In this document: one piece after another, positions 55,343 to 63,966 of the stretch
Position numbering within the stretch: the stretch's first letter is position 1
Layout of the letters: each line of letters opens with the position of its first letter
Made by a program: the position numbers and the translations under genes
DNA from: Cronobacter universalis NCTC 9529
Lineage (GTDB): Bacteria > Pseudomonadota > Gammaproteobacteria > Enterobacterales > Enterobacteriaceae
NCBI RefSeq assembly: GCF_001277175.1
Contig: NZ_CP012257.1
Location: 868,001 to 932,000 of the forward strand
Length of the DNA stretch: 64,000 bases
Direction of reading: 5' to 3'
The notes under the pieces: generated by a model
The model's database searches: none
What the model was told of the DNA's origin: nothing
What the model saw: the letters and a program-made list of their open reading frames with translations, nothing else

Positions 55343-56329
55343 TTATTCACTTTCCATTATTAGCGAGGCAGAAGCCTGAAAAGCACCTGTCGCAAGGCGT
55401 GTTGCAGCGTTTTGTTTGACGAGCGCAAACGAGACATTATCGGAGCCTTGACCATTGGTGATTACGCTTGAGAAATAGCCGTTTACCGGCACAACGCTCC
55501 CGTTATGAAGCATAGTAATGCCTAAACCTGGTGTGGATGTCAGGAATGCGCCATTTTCATCATATTCACCCGCGGCAGCGGCACTGAGTGTGATCTTTAT
55601 TGGGGAAGAGTACGTTTTATCATCGCAATTAAAGTTTAAAGGAACGTCTCTGGTCAGTGCCTGCGTGGGAGCAGACTGAACGTCAGTCACGATGACTGTT
55701 TGATAATCCACATCGATAACGCTGCCGTTATTAATTTTACAGGTGGTCGTATTAATATAGGTATCATTGTTTGAAATAAAATTCCACGTGTAATACCAGG
55801 TACCATCTTGTGAGCTGGTCTGGCGGAACTCGATTTTAAGCAATAGATCTCCTTTGTTTATTTTTAACGGCTTGATGATTTGCTTGTCGAGATAAATAAA
55901 GAAGCGAGAATTAATATTTCTGGAGCCTTTGCTAAAACTGGGAATAATGGTTTTTCCGACCGATGATGCTAAAGAGTAATTGGTCCCGGAAATTTCAATT
56001 CCTGCAATAGGTTCCAACAGACCTACCGTGCTTGGTGGGGTTCTTTCGCTAATATAGAGTGTATCTACCACGCCAGGAGCATCGTTCGTGCAGGTGATCT
56101 GGGAAAGATCAATCAGGATATTTTTGCCATCTTCGAAATTCGGGTCGACATCAATGGTTACCGTGCTGCTTCCTCCATGGACAGGGATTGAACCGTAGGG
56201 ACCATCGCAGTGAAAAGCGAAAGCGGCTTGAGAAAACCATAATAACTGGGTTAAGAGAAGGAGTATAAGGCTACGCATCAGCGTATTATTGCAAAAAAGG
56301 GAGTCACGGTTACTATTTTTCATGTTCAT
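55343..56329 (-). CDS. FimH-like two-domain fimbrial tip adhesin (orphan)
   Basis: A predicted secreted adhesin of 328 residues (or 311 from Met18 at 56278, which gives a cleaner signal peptide). Cleavage after AAFA (residue 38) would leave Phe39-His40-Cys41 as mature residues 1-3, like Phe1-Ala2-Cys3 of FimH. The N-terminal lectin-like domain (39 to about 195) has the FimH-type patterns ILIDLSQITCTND and KINKGDLLLKIEFRQT...YYTWNFISNND; the C-terminal pilin domain (about 197-328) has Cys197 and Cys235 and ends in an alternating beta strand. Four mature Cys fit two disulfides. No chaperone, usher or major pilin gene is adjacent. Codon use is clearly more AT-rich than neighbours, suggesting acquisition. 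Confidence 0.8.
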   Translation of the reverse strand: MNMKNSNRDSLFCNNTLMRSLILLLLTQLLWFSQAAFAFHCDGPYGSIPVHGGSSTVTIDVDPNFEDGKNILIDLSQITCTNDAPGVVDTLYISERTPPSTVGLLEPIAGIEISGTNYSLASSVGKTIIPSFSKGSRNINSRFFIYLDKQIIKPLKINKGDLLLKIEFRQTSSQDGTWYYTWNFISNNDTYINTTTCKINNGSVIDVDYQTVIVTDVQSAPTQALTRDVPLNFNCDDKTYSSPIKITLSAAAAGEYDENGAFLTSTPGLGITMLHNGSVVPVNGYFSSVITNGQGSDNVSFALVKQNAATRLATGAFQASASLIMESE

Positions 56330-56662
56330 CGTAAAAATGAAAAAAGCCTTAAAGGCTATTTTAATGGATAGAGATGATAAACGCGCTTTTTATATCGCCA
56401 GATAAAAAACATGAATGTGTAATGTTATTCTCTGTTATGCGTTATTGTATAAAAAGAGCCTGTTGGATTTACGAACGCTATGGATTGTATGAAAAACAGG
56501 GTTAAAGGAAAACTGAAAACGTACTAAACTCTTTTTTTAGAATACTGGCTTAATTAATGTTAATTTCGTTGGTCTGGTAAGGAAATTTATGATTGGGCAT
56601 ACGTCATATGACTGGCCAGCGACGCTGAGCGCTGGCTGGCCATACTTCCTTTTCCCCTCTGT
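56330..56662. other. AT-rich spacer between the adhesin gene and yafV
   Basis: 333 bases with no convincing ORF. It includes a terminator-like hairpin just before the adhesin start (about 56339-56357), AT-rich sequence probably holding the adhesin promoter, and a GC hairpin (ggccagc/gctggcc, 56614-56641) right after yafV that may end yafV transcripts. No insertion sequence remnant was recognised. Confidence 0.45.
56339..56357 (-). terminator. Terminator-like hairpin upstream of the adhesin start
   Basis: On the minus strand AGCCT-TTA-AGGCT is followed by six T, ending about 10 bases before the adhesin ATG at 56329. The stem is short (5 bp), so strength is uncertain. Confidence 0.45.
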
Positions 56663-57433
56663 TTACCCGAGCGTAAACCGGTCGGCGTCCTGCCAGGCGG
56701 GGAATTTCTCGCGATAATCTTTAAGCGATTCCAGCGACAATTCGGCTTCCACGCGTACCGCCTGATGCGCCTCGCTCGCGGCGATGATTTCGCCCTGCGG
56801 GTTGATAATGCGACTGTCGCCGCGATAGTGATGGCCGTTGCCGTCGCTGCCGACGCGGTTACAGCCCGCGACATACGCCTGGTTTTCGATAGCGCGCGCC
56901 GTCAGCAGCGCCTGCCAGTGCAGGGCGCGCGGGGCGGGCCAGTTCGCCACATACAGCGCCAGGTCATAATCGTCGCGGTTGCGCGACCACACCGGGAAGC
57001 GCAGGTCGTAACAGACCAGCGGCAGAATGCGCCAGCCGCGCCACTCCACCACCAGGCGCGTGTCGCCTGCCACATAATGCTGATGCTCATCGGCCATGCG
57101 GAAGAGATGCCGTTTATCGTAGCGATGCACCGCGCCCTGCGGCTCCGCCAGTAAAAAACGGTTCACCGGCCCGCGCTCGCTCTGCAACGCCGCGCTGCCG
57201 GCCACCATCGCGCCGGTCTGGCGGGCTTTTTCCTGCATCCAGGCGACGACGGTCTCTTCGGGCAGCGACGACTGCGCGGCTTCCATCGCAAAGCCCGTGG
57301 TAAACATCTCCGGCAGCACAATCAGATCCCGTCCCTGCACCTTTTCCAGCAGCACGTCGAAGTGGCGCAGGTTAGCGGGACCGTCCATCCAGCTCAGCGG
57401 CTGCTGCATCAGCGAAATTTTTAAACCAGACAC
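56663..57433 (-). CDS. yafV: YafV, nitrilase-superfamily omega-amidase
   Basis: Carbon-nitrogen hydrolase, probably an omega-amidase that clears 2-oxoglutaramate-type metabolites (role inferred from the family). The 256 residues match E. coli YafV. The catalytic triad is visible as Glu42 (LIVLPEMFTTGF), Lys107 (YDKRHLF) and Cys141 (LPLVCYDLRFP). It is transcribed leftward behind fadE; in E. coli K-12 the lysozyme inhibitor gene ivy lies between the two, but here there is none. Confidence 0.93.
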   Translation of the reverse strand: MSGLKISLMQQPLSWMDGPANLRHFDVLLEKVQGRDLIVLPEMFTTGFAMEAAQSSLPEETVVAWMQEKARQTGAMVAGSAALQSERGPVNRFLLAEPQGAVHRYDKRHLFRMADEHQHYVAGDTRLVVEWRGWRILPLVCYDLRFPVWSRNRDDYDLALYVANWPAPRALHWQALLTARAIENQAYVAGCNRVGSDGNGHHYRGDSRIINPQGEIIAASEAHQAVRVEAELSLESLKDYREKFPAWQDADRFTLG

Positions 57434-57500
57434 GTTCAGACTCCCCCGTCATTGGCAACTCTGGTCACTTTATCATGCACGCGACAGGATGCTAGGCAAT

Positions 57501-57528
57501 AAAAAACCCCGCCGGAGCGGGGTTTTTT
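57501..57528 (-). terminator. Terminator of fadE
   Basis: Perfect stem aaaaaaccccgc/gcggggtttttt with a CGGA loop, 11 bases after the fadE stop; symmetric. Confidence 0.92.
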
Positions 57529-57539
57529 ACAGGCCAGAA

Positions 57540-59984
57540 TCAGGCTGCTTCGACTTTACGTACCGTCTCCGGCAGCTTTACCGGCTGTGTCGCCAGCGCA
57601 TCCGGCTCGAAATCGTCTACGTTAATGCTGCGCAGACGGCTCTCTTCGGCGCGGATAAGAATGGCGGCCTCGTCTTCATTGATGCGGCCTTCTTTCAGCG
57701 CGCGTTTCGCCAGCTCATCAAGACGGGTAAACGGCAGGTTTTTGCCCATCTCTTTGCAGATCCGCTGGTGGACAGGATCGGCGGCCATCACCTCCAGCAG
57801 CGCCTGTTCCAGCAGCCCGACCGGGTTATGCTCGCTCGGCGTCAGGTACTGACCGCGGCCGATGCGCGAGCGGGTCGCCGACGGCGTTTGCAGGATCTTC
57901 GCAAGCTTATGGTCGAGCTTATCGGAAGGCGCGTCGTAACGGCGGCCCGCCGGGAAAATCGCCAGGCTCAACAGGCCAGCCACCGCGCCATTCGGGAAGT
58001 TACGCAGCAGATCGCTAATCGCCTGCTCGGCCTGATGCAGCGCATCTTGCACGCCCCAGTGCACCAGCGGGAGATCCGCTTCCTGGCGGCCTTCGTCGTC
58101 ATAGCGTTTCAGGACTGCCGAGGCCAGATAGAGCTGGCTCAGCACATCGCCCAGGCGCGCCGAGATACGCTCGCGACGCTTCAGGCTGCCGCCCAGTACC
58201 GCCATCGACACGTCGGAGAGCAGCGCCAGGCTGGCGCTCAGGCGGTTGATATGCTGATAGTAGCGGCGCGTGGCGTCGCGGGTCGGGCTGCGGCTGGTCA
58301 GGCCGTTGGTCAGGCCAAGCCAGAAGCTGCGCACCAGGTTGCTGCCCACATGGCCAATATGGCGGAACAGCAGCTTATCGAAGGCGTTCACGTCGTTATT
58401 CTGCGCCGCCGCCATCTCTTCCAGCACATACGGATGGCAGCGGATCGCGCCCTGGCCGAAGATCATCATGGTGCGGGTCAGGATATTCGCGCCTTCCACG
58501 GTAATCGCGATAGGCGCGCCCTGGTAAGCGCGGGCCAGGAAGTTGCCCTCGCCGAGCATAATGCCTTTACCGCCTGCGATATCCATCGCGTCAATAATGG
58601 ACTGCTGACCGCGGTGGGTGCAGTGATATTTCACAATCGCCGACAGTACCGCCGGTTTTTCGCCAAGCATAATGCCGTAAGTAATCAGCGACGCCGCGGC
58701 GTCCATCACGTAGGCGTTACCGGCGATGCGCGCCAGCGGCTCTTCAATCCCTTCCATCTTACCGATCGAGACTTTGAACTGACGGCGAATGTGGGCGTAG
58801 GCGCCGGTGGCGAGCGCAATCGACTTCAGGCTACCAGTCGAGTTGGACGGCAGCGTAATGCCGCGGCCCACCGACAGGCATTCCACCAGCATACGCCAGC
58901 CCTGACCGGCCATTTTCGGCCCGCCGATAATGTAATCGATAGGCACAAAGATATTGTTGCCGCGCGTCGGCCCGTTCTGGAACGGCACGTTGAGCGGGAA
59001 GTGGCGGCGGCCGATTTCAACACCTGGCGTGTTTGTCGGGATCAGCGCGCAGGTAATGCCGAGCTCCTGCTCGCCGCCCAGCAGGCGATCCGGGTCAGAG
59101 AGTTTAAACGCGAGGCCCAGCACCGTAGCGATAGGCGCGAGCGTAATGTAGCGCTTGTTCCAGGTGAGGCGCATGCCGAGCACCTGCTCGCCTTGCCATT
59201 CGCCCATGCAGACCACGCCGGTATCCGGAATGGCGCCCGCATCGGAGCCCGCTTCCGGGCTGGTCAGCGCGAAGCAGGGGATTTCCACGCCACGCGCCAG
59301 GCGCGGCAGGTAGTGGTTCTTCTGCGCGTCGGTGCCGTAGTGTTGCAGCAGTTCGCCAGGGCCGAGGGAGTTTGGCACGCCCACAGTGATGGCGAGAATG
59401 CCGGAGACGCCGGAGAGTTTTTGCAGCACGCGGGACTGCGCGTAAGCCGAGAACTCCAGACCGCCGTACTCTTTTTTGATGATCATCGCGAAGAAGCGAT
59501 GCTCTTTCAGGAACGCCCACAGCTCCGGCGGCAGATCCGCCATTTCGTGGGTTATCTGGAAGTCATTCGCCATGCGGCACGCTTCTTCCACCGGGCCGTC
59601 AAGAAACGCCTGCTCTTCGGCGGTCAGCTTCGGCTGCGGGTAGTTATGCAGCTTCTGCCAGTCCGGGTTGCCGCGGAACAGATCGCCTTCCCACCAGGTC
59701 GTCCCGGCGTCGATCGCTTCTTTCTCCGTGCGCGACATCGGCGGCATCACTTTACGAAAGCCGCGGAACACGGGCGCGGAGATCAGCGATTTACGCACTG
59801 GCGTAACGTTCAACGGCACCAGAATAATCGCCAGCGGCACCAGCAGCCACAGCGACCAGAGGCCGACGGCGCCCAGGGCGGCGGTCCAGGCGAGCAGGAT
59901 CAGGCTGCTGAGCGGCAGGCTGACGCGATGGTAAAACAGCGCACCGATCAGAACGAGGGTGGCAACGATACTCAAGATCATCAT
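57540..59984 (-). CDS. fadE: Acyl-CoA dehydrogenase FadE
   Basis: First step of beta-oxidation: oxidises acyl-CoA to trans-2-enoyl-CoA with FAD. The 814 residues equal E. coli FadE, much longer than mitochondrial-type enzymes. N-terminal hydrophobic segments (about 1-55) suggest membrane attachment. The ACAD core (about 100-480) shows [17 protein letters not shown] and [20 protein letters not shown], and a large C-terminal extension follows. A FadR operator lies 23 bases upstream, so repression by FadR in the absence of long-chain acyl-CoA is expected. Confidence 0.98.
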   Translation of the reverse strand: MMILSIVATLVLIGALFYHRVSLPLSSLILLAWTAALGAVGLWSLWLLVPLAIILVPLNVTPVRKSLISAPVFRGFRKVMPPMSRTEKEAIDAGTTWWEGDLFRGNPDWQKLHNYPQPKLTAEEQAFLDGPVEEACRMANDFQITHEMADLPPELWAFLKEHRFFAMIIKKEYGGLEFSAYAQSRVLQKLSGVSGILAITVGVPNSLGPGELLQHYGTDAQKNHYLPRLARGVEIPCFALTSPEAGSDAGAIPDTGVVCMGEWQGEQVLGMRLTWNKRYITLAPIATVLGLAFKLSDPDRLLGGEQELGITCALIPTNTPGVEIGRRHFPLNVPFQNGPTRGNNIFVPIDYIIGGPKMAGQGWRMLVECLSVGRGITLPSNSTGSLKSIALATGAYAHIRRQFKVSIGKMEGIEEPLARIAGNAYVMDAAASLITYGIMLGEKPAVLSAIVKYHCTHRGQQSIIDAMDIAGGKGIMLGEGNFLARAYQGAPIAITVEGANILTRTMMIFGQGAIRCHPYVLEEMAAAQNNDVNAFDKLLFRHIGHVGSNLVRSFWLGLTNGLTSRSPTRDATRRYYQHINRLSASLALLSDVSMAVLGGSLKRRERISARLGDVLSQLYLASAVLKRYDDEGRQEADLPLVHWGVQDALHQAEQAISDLLRNFPNGAVAGLLSLAIFPAGRRYDAPSDKLDHKLAKILQTPSATRSRIGRGQYLTPSEHNPVGLLEQALLEVMAADPVHQRICKEMGKNLPFTRLDELAKRALKEGRINEDEAAILIRAEESRLRSINVDDFEPDALATQPVKLPETVRKVEAA

Positions 59985-60006
59985 AAAGAAAAGCTCCCTT
60001 GCTTGT

Positions 60007-60023
60007 AGGAGGTCTGACCACTT
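60007..60023 (-). promoter_or_regulatory. FadR operator of fadE
   Basis: On the minus strand AAGTGGTCAGACCTCCT, which agrees with the FadR consensus core TGGTCNGACC and with the E. coli fadE operator as I remember it. It lies between the likely promoter and the fadE start. Confidence 0.8.
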
Positions 60024-60212
60024 GTGATGATATGGTTGTAGAGGATGTTGCTTTTTTTAGCAATGCGTTCACAAAATAATTACAACCTGGCTCACATTGT
60101 TGCCGCACGTAAACGCAAAACCTGCACGCCCGGCGCGGCGTAGCGCTTCTCGCTCCGGGCACTATCCGCTACACTGCATCCGGTTACTTTTTAATGCTGA
60201 AGGATATCCCTC

Positions 60213-60794
60213 ATGTACCAGGATCTGATTCGTAACGAGCTGAACGAAGCGGCCGAAACGCTGGCTAACTTTCTGAAAGATGAAGCCAATATTCACGCTA
60301 TCCAGCGTGCGGCGGTGTTGCTGGCGGACAGCTTTAAAGCAGGCGGCAAAGTGCTCTCCTGCGGTAACGGCGGCTCGCACTGCGACGCGATGCACTTCGC
60401 CGAAGAGCTGACCGGGCGCTACCGTGAAAATCGTCCGGGCTACCCGGCAATCGCAATTTCCGACGTCAGCCACATCTCCTGCGTCGGTAACGACTTCGGT
60501 TACGACCATATCTTCTCCCGCTATGTCGAAGCGGTTGGGCGCGAGGGCGATGTCCTGCTCGGCATTTCTACCTCCGGCAACTCCGGCAATGTGATCAAAG
60601 CGATTGACGCCGCGCGCGCCAAAGGCATGAAAGTCATCACGCTGACCGGTAAAGACGGCGGCAAAATGGCCGGAACGGCGGATGTGGAAATTCGCGTGCC
60701 GCATTTTGGCTATGCTGATCGTATTCAGGAAATTCACATCAAAGTGATCCACATCCTGATCCAGCTTATCGAAAAAGAGATGGTCAAAGCCTAA
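60213..60794 (+). CDS. gmhA: Sedoheptulose-7-phosphate isomerase
   Basis: First step of ADP-heptose synthesis for LPS inner core (also lpcA). The 193-residue SIS-fold protein has [16 protein letters not shown] (with metal/catalytic His and Glu), STSGNSGNV and the C-terminal [15 protein letters not shown] helix. E. coli GmhA is 192 residues and near-identical at the N-terminus. Works upstream of GmhB, whose gene is also in this window (40769). Confidence 0.98.
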   Translation: MYQDLIRNELNEAAETLANFLKDEANIHAIQRAAVLLADSFKAGGKVLSCGNGGSHCDAMHFAEELTGRYRENRPGYPAIAISDVSHISCVGNDFGYDHIFSRYVEAVGREGDVLLGISTSGNSGNVIKAIDAARAKGMKVITLTGKDGGKMAGTADVEIRVPHFGYADRIQEIHIKVIHILIQLIEKEMVKA

Positions 60795-60884
60795 TAAGGC
60801 GTTGTTGCCGGGCGCGCGCGACGCACGACCGGCTTGCCCCAGTGACGCCTTCCGAAAGGAAGGCGGCGTGTGATGAGGTGATCT

Positions 60885-61652
60885 ATGTGCGAACTGCTCG
60901 GGATGAGCGCCAACGTGCCGACGGATATCTGCTTTAGCTTTACCGGCCTCGTGCAGCGGGGCGGGGGAACCGGGCCGCATAAAGACGGCTGGGGCATCAC
61001 CTTCTACGAAGGCAAAGGCTGTCGCACCTTTAAAGATCCGCAACCGAGCTACAACTCGCCCATCGCGAAACTGGTGCAGGACTACCCCATTAAATCCTGT
61101 TCGGTGGTGGCGCATATCCGCCAGGCGAACCGCGGCGAAGTGGCGCTCGAAAACACCCATCCGTTTACCCGCGAGCTGTGGGGCCGCAACTGGACGTACG
61201 CCCATAATGGCCAGCTGACCGGCTACCGCTCGCTCGATACCGGCCCGTTTCGCCCGATCGGCGAAACCGACAGCGAAAAAGCGTTCTGCTGGCTGCTGCA
61301 CAAACTCACCACGCGCTACCCGCGCACGCCGGGCAACATGACGGCGGTCTTTCGCTATATCGCGGAGCTGGCGGGCGAACTGCGGGAGAAGGGCGTGTTC
61401 AATATGCTGTTATCCGACGGACGCTATGTGATGGCGTTCTGCTCCACCAATCTCTTCTGGATAACGCGCCGCGCGCCGTTTGGCGTCGCCAAACTGCTCG
61501 ATCAGGATGTGGAAATTGATTTTCAGGAGGAGACCACACCCAATGATGTGGTCACGGTGATCGCCACTCAGCCGCTGACGGGCAATGAAACCTGGCACAA
61601 AATCATGCCAGGCGAGTGGGCGTTATTTTGTCTCGGGGAGCGTGTAGTTTGA
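60885..61652 (+). CDS. yafJ: YafJ, class II glutamine amidotransferase-like protein
   Basis: A 255-residue N-terminal-nucleophile (Ntn) amidotransferase domain protein. The catalytic Cys2 follows the initiator Met ([10 protein letters not shown]), and [10 protein letters not shown] and the oxyanion AHNGQL motif are present. There is no partner synthetase domain, so the acceptor reaction is unknown; E. coli YafJ has the same length and context. Its last 30 bases overlap the 3' end of the convergent yafK. Confidence 0.93.
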   Translation: MCELLGMSANVPTDICFSFTGLVQRGGGTGPHKDGWGITFYEGKGCRTFKDPQPSYNSPIAKLVQDYPIKSCSVVAHIRQANRGEVALENTHPFTRELWGRNWTYAHNGQLTGYRSLDTGPFRPIGETDSEKAFCWLLHKLTTRYPRTPGNMTAVFRYIAELAGELREKGVFNMLLSDGRYVMAFCSTNLFWITRRAPFGVAKLLDQDVEIDFQEETTPNDVVTVIATQPLTGNETWHKIMPGEWALFCLGERVV

Positions 61653-62360
61653 CGCCAGCTGCGGGTGCACCACGCTGCTGTTGAGCGGCTTGCTGACCAC
61701 GTAACTGCCGTTCACCACTGAAACCACCGGCGGCTGACGGGTTGCCATAAAGTAGTCGTAGCCGGGCTTAAGCTGTTTCCAGAAGCCGATATAGTACGAG
61801 TACTTGTGGCGCTCCATATTGGCGTCGGTCATGCGGAACGGATAGATGCTGACCTGCACGTTGGGCTGACCAAACACCAGCGCGCCGGTGACGAACTGGA
61901 AAATCTCATCGATATTTTTATCGGTCATCGCGTAGCAGCCCACGGAAACGCACGCGCCGTGGATCATCAGATACTTCCCTTCATACCCGTTAGCGCGGTC
62001 AAAGGCGTTCGGAAAACCGATATTGATCGCTTTATAAAAACGGCTGTCGGGTTTGAGCTGGCTGCGCTGCACGCTATAGAAGCCTTCCGGGCTTTTGAAA
62101 TCGCCCTGACGGCGTTTCGGCCCAAGACCGCCGGAATAGTTGCAGATATTGTAGCTATCCAGTAACTGATACTGTTCGCCCATCTTGACGTACAGCTCAA
62201 GCTTGCGCTCTTCCTTAAAGATCTGGATATAAACCGGGGAACCCATTAATTGCTGTTTTAATTCTTTTTTTATCGGGGTAACGCTGTCGCTACTGACTGT
62301 ACTGGCCCATGAAAAGCACGACACCAGAAGCATCGCAATTAACAATGCGATTTTACGCAT
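61623..62360 (-). CDS. yafK: YafK (DpaA) L,D-transpeptidase-fold peptidoglycan-Lpp hydrolase
   Basis: Exported YkuD-fold protein; in E. coli it releases Braun lipoprotein from peptidoglycan (DpaA/LdtF). The 245-residue precursor has a signal peptide ending SFSWA-S (about residue 19). The YkuD motif is [14 protein letters not shown] with the nucleophilic Cys in SVGC and the upstream His of LMIHG. Its 3' end overlaps yafJ tail to tail by 30 bases. It is divergent from dinB. Confidence 0.94.
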   Translation of the reverse strand: MRKIALLIAMLLVSCFSWASTVSSDSVTPIKKELKQQLMGSPVYIQIFKEERKLELYVKMGEQYQLLDSYNICNYSGGLGPKRRQGDFKSPEGFYSVQRSQLKPDSRFYKAINIGFPNAFDRANGYEGKYLMIHGACVSVGCYAMTDKNIDEIFQFVTGALVFGQPNVQVSIYPFRMTDANMERHKYSYYIGFWKQLKPGYDYFMATRQPPVVSVVNGSYVVSKPLNSSVVHPQLASNYTLPETK

Positions 62361-62583
62361 ACTGCTTGTTTCCTTGATAAAGCTAAGACCGATGCCGAAA
62401 GGCGAAGGGATCCAAAATAAGACTATTCTGGTTCAGGAGCGCTCACATTAGCACCGCTGTTATTTTTCGCAAGCGCTGCCTGCTGCGTTTACAATTAAGT
62501 TCCACTTAACTTCCTTGCACGCCCCAGAATTTACTCAATTTAACGGAAATAAGGAAGGTTGCCGCCGCCCCCATTTTTTGCCA

Positions 62584-62603
62584 GACTGTATGGACATACA
62601 GTG
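62584..62603 (+). promoter_or_regulatory. LexA operator of dinB
   Basis: CTGT-ATGGACAT-ACAG at 62586-62601 is a near-perfect SOS box (CTGT-N8-ACAG). It sits 12 bases before the dinB ATG, so LexA would cover the promoter/start region. Confidence 0.92.
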
Positions 62604-62615
62604 CGGGGTTTCGCG

Positions 62616-63671
62616 ATGCGCAAAATCATTCATGTCGATATGGACTGCTTTTTCGCGGCGGTAGAGATGCGCGATAATCCAGCCCTGCGCGATATTCCGC
62701 TCGCCATTGGAGGCAGCCGCGAACGGCGCGGCGTTATCAGCACCGCCAACTACCCGGCGCGTAAATATGGCGTGCGTAGCGCCATGCCCACCGCGATGGC
62801 GCTCAAACTCTGCCCGCATCTCACGCTGCTGCCGGGGCGTTTTGAGGCTTATAAAGAAGCGTCCGCCCATATCCGGGAAATTTTCTCGCGCTACACCTCG
62901 CTGATTGAACCGCTCTCGCTCGACGAAGCGTATCTGGATGTCTCCCATAGCCCGCACTGTTACGGCTCGGCCACGCTGATGGCCAAAGAGATCCGCCAGA
63001 CGATTTTCGACGAACTCCAGCTCACCGCGTCGGCGGGTATCGCGCCGATCAAATTCCTCGCCAAGATCGCCTCCGATCTCAACAAGCCCAACGGGCAGTA
63101 TGTGATCACGCCTGAAGAGGTGCCGGCGTTTTTGCGCACGCTGCCGCTTGGCAAGATCCCGGGCGTCGGCAAGGTGACGGCGGCGAAGCTGGAGAGCCTC
63201 GGCCTGCGTACCTGCGAGGATGTGCAGAAGAGCGATCTCGCCGCGCTGCTCAAACGCTTTGGCAAATTCGGGCGCGTGTTGTGGGAGCGCAGCCAGGGGA
63301 TAGACGACCGGGAGATCAGCAGCGACAGGCAGCGTAAATCGGTTGGCGTTGAGCGTACGCTGGCGGAGGATATTCATGAATGGGCGGAGTGCGAGGCGAT
63401 TGTGGAGCGGCTCTACCCGGAGCTTGAGCGCCGCCTTGCCGCCGTTCAGCCGGACCTGCGCATCGCCCGCCAGGGCATTAAGCTCAAATTCAACGATTTC
63501 CAGCTCACCACCCAGGAGCATGTCTGGCCGAAGCTTAGTAAAGAGGATCTGCTCGCTACGGCGCGCAAAACCTGGGACGAGCGCCGCAGCGGGCGCGGCG
63601 TACGGCTGGTGGGGCTGCATGTGACGCTGCTTGACCCGCAAATCGAGCGTCAGCTGGTGCTGGGGCTGTAG
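62616..63671 (+). CDS. dinB: DNA polymerase IV
   Basis: Y-family translesion polymerase, SOS-induced. Start at 62616 ([20 protein letters not shown]) gives 351 residues as in E. coli; an in-frame ATG at 62559 lies before the LexA box and is rejected. Active-site residues Asp8, Asp103 and Glu104 are present ([13 protein letters not shown]). The little-finger domain is at about 240-341 and the beta-clamp motif QLVLGL is at the C-terminus. The E. coli toxin-antitoxin genes yafN-yafO do not follow directly; REP-like repeats do. Confidence 0.98.
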   Translation: MRKIIHVDMDCFFAAVEMRDNPALRDIPLAIGGSRERRGVISTANYPARKYGVRSAMPTAMALKLCPHLTLLPGRFEAYKEASAHIREIFSRYTSLIEPLSLDEAYLDVSHSPHCYGSATLMAKEIRQTIFDELQLTASAGIAPIKFLAKIASDLNKPNGQYVITPEEVPAFLRTLPLGKIPGVGKVTAAKLESLGLRTCEDVQKSDLAALLKRFGKFGRVLWERSQGIDDREISSDRQRKSVGVERTLAEDIHEWAECEAIVERLYPELERRLAAVQPDLRIARQGIKLKFNDFQLTTQEHVWPKLSKEDLLATARKTWDERRSGRGVRLVGLHVTLLDPQIERQLVLGL

Positions 63672-63690
63672 GGGCTTATCTTCGGGCTCG

Positions 63691-63718
63691 GTGGGTGCGC
63701 TTCGCTTACCCACCCTAC
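63691..63718. repeat. REP-like palindromic element, unit 1
   Basis: ggtgggtgcgcttcgcttac followed by ccaccctac; the reverse complement of its right part (gtagggtgggtaagcg) matches units 2 and 3, so it lies in inverted orientation to them. Typical of extragenic palindromes after enterobacterial genes. Confidence 0.75.
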
Positions 63719-63740
63719 ATAATGATAACCGCCGGGAAGC

Positions 63741-63760
63741 GTAGGGCGGGTAAGCGCCCA
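63741..63760. repeat. REP-like element, unit 2
   Basis: gtagggcgggtaagcg core, in direct orientation to unit 3, 31 bases before it. Confidence 0.75.
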
Positions 63761-63771
63761 CAGTTAACCCT

Positions 63772-63804
63772 GTAGGGCGGGTAAGCGTCAGCGCACCCGC
63801 CACC
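63772..63804. repeat. REP-like element, unit 3
   Basis: Same gtagggcgggtaagcg core followed by the inverted arm gcgcacccgcc, making a complete palindromic unit. Confidence 0.75.
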
Positions 63805-63843
63805 GTACCCCTACCTGAACTAATAGTTATCCGTGATTCATCA

Positions 63844-63872
63844 TTGTACCGGCATACCGCTCTCGTTATGAT
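63844..63872 (+). promoter_or_regulatory. Predicted promoter before the short ORF at the right edge
   Basis: TTGTAC at 63844-63849 and TATGAT at 63867-63872 with 17-base spacing; transcription would start near 63879, about 40 bases before the ATG at 63919. Confidence 0.5.
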
Positions 63873-63918
63873 GCAGGCCGTTTTTCCCCATTCTCATCAT
63901 CTGCAAAGGAGGCACATC

Positions 63919-63966
63919 ATGACTTACACCACGCTGATTACGCTTTGCAGACTGACCCAGGACTAA
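63919..63966 (+). CDS. Candidate 15-codon leader peptide ORF
   Basis: ATG at 63919 is preceded by AAAGGAGG with a 6-base gap, the strongest ribosome site in the region. The ORF reads MTYTTLITLCRLTQD and stops at 63966; five of fifteen residues are Thr and there is one rare AGA codon. A T7 run follows immediately (63972-63979). The signal pattern (promoter, strong ribosome site, tiny ORF, T-rich sequence) suggests a regulatory leader for a gene beyond the window. I do not recognise the peptide. Confidence 0.4.
   Translation: MTYTTLITLCRLTQD

Noticed and set aside
56337..56405. A 22-codon ORF (MKKALKAILMD...) on the plus strand upstream of the adhesin gene
   Set aside because: No ribosome binding site, and the bases are better explained as the terminator-like hairpin on the minus strand.
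55118..56662. Possible integrative element at aspV with an integrase and attachment-site repeat
   Set aside because: No integrase, transposase or repeated tRNA 3' end was found in the interval; only a one-gene islet remains, so a mobile element cannot be claimed.
57297..60008. A 903-codon open frame on the plus strand antisense to yafV-fadE
   Set aside because: It crosses the fadE terminator and two gene boundaries and its translation is low-complexity Arg/Gln/His-rich, typical of the antisense frame of GC-rich genes.
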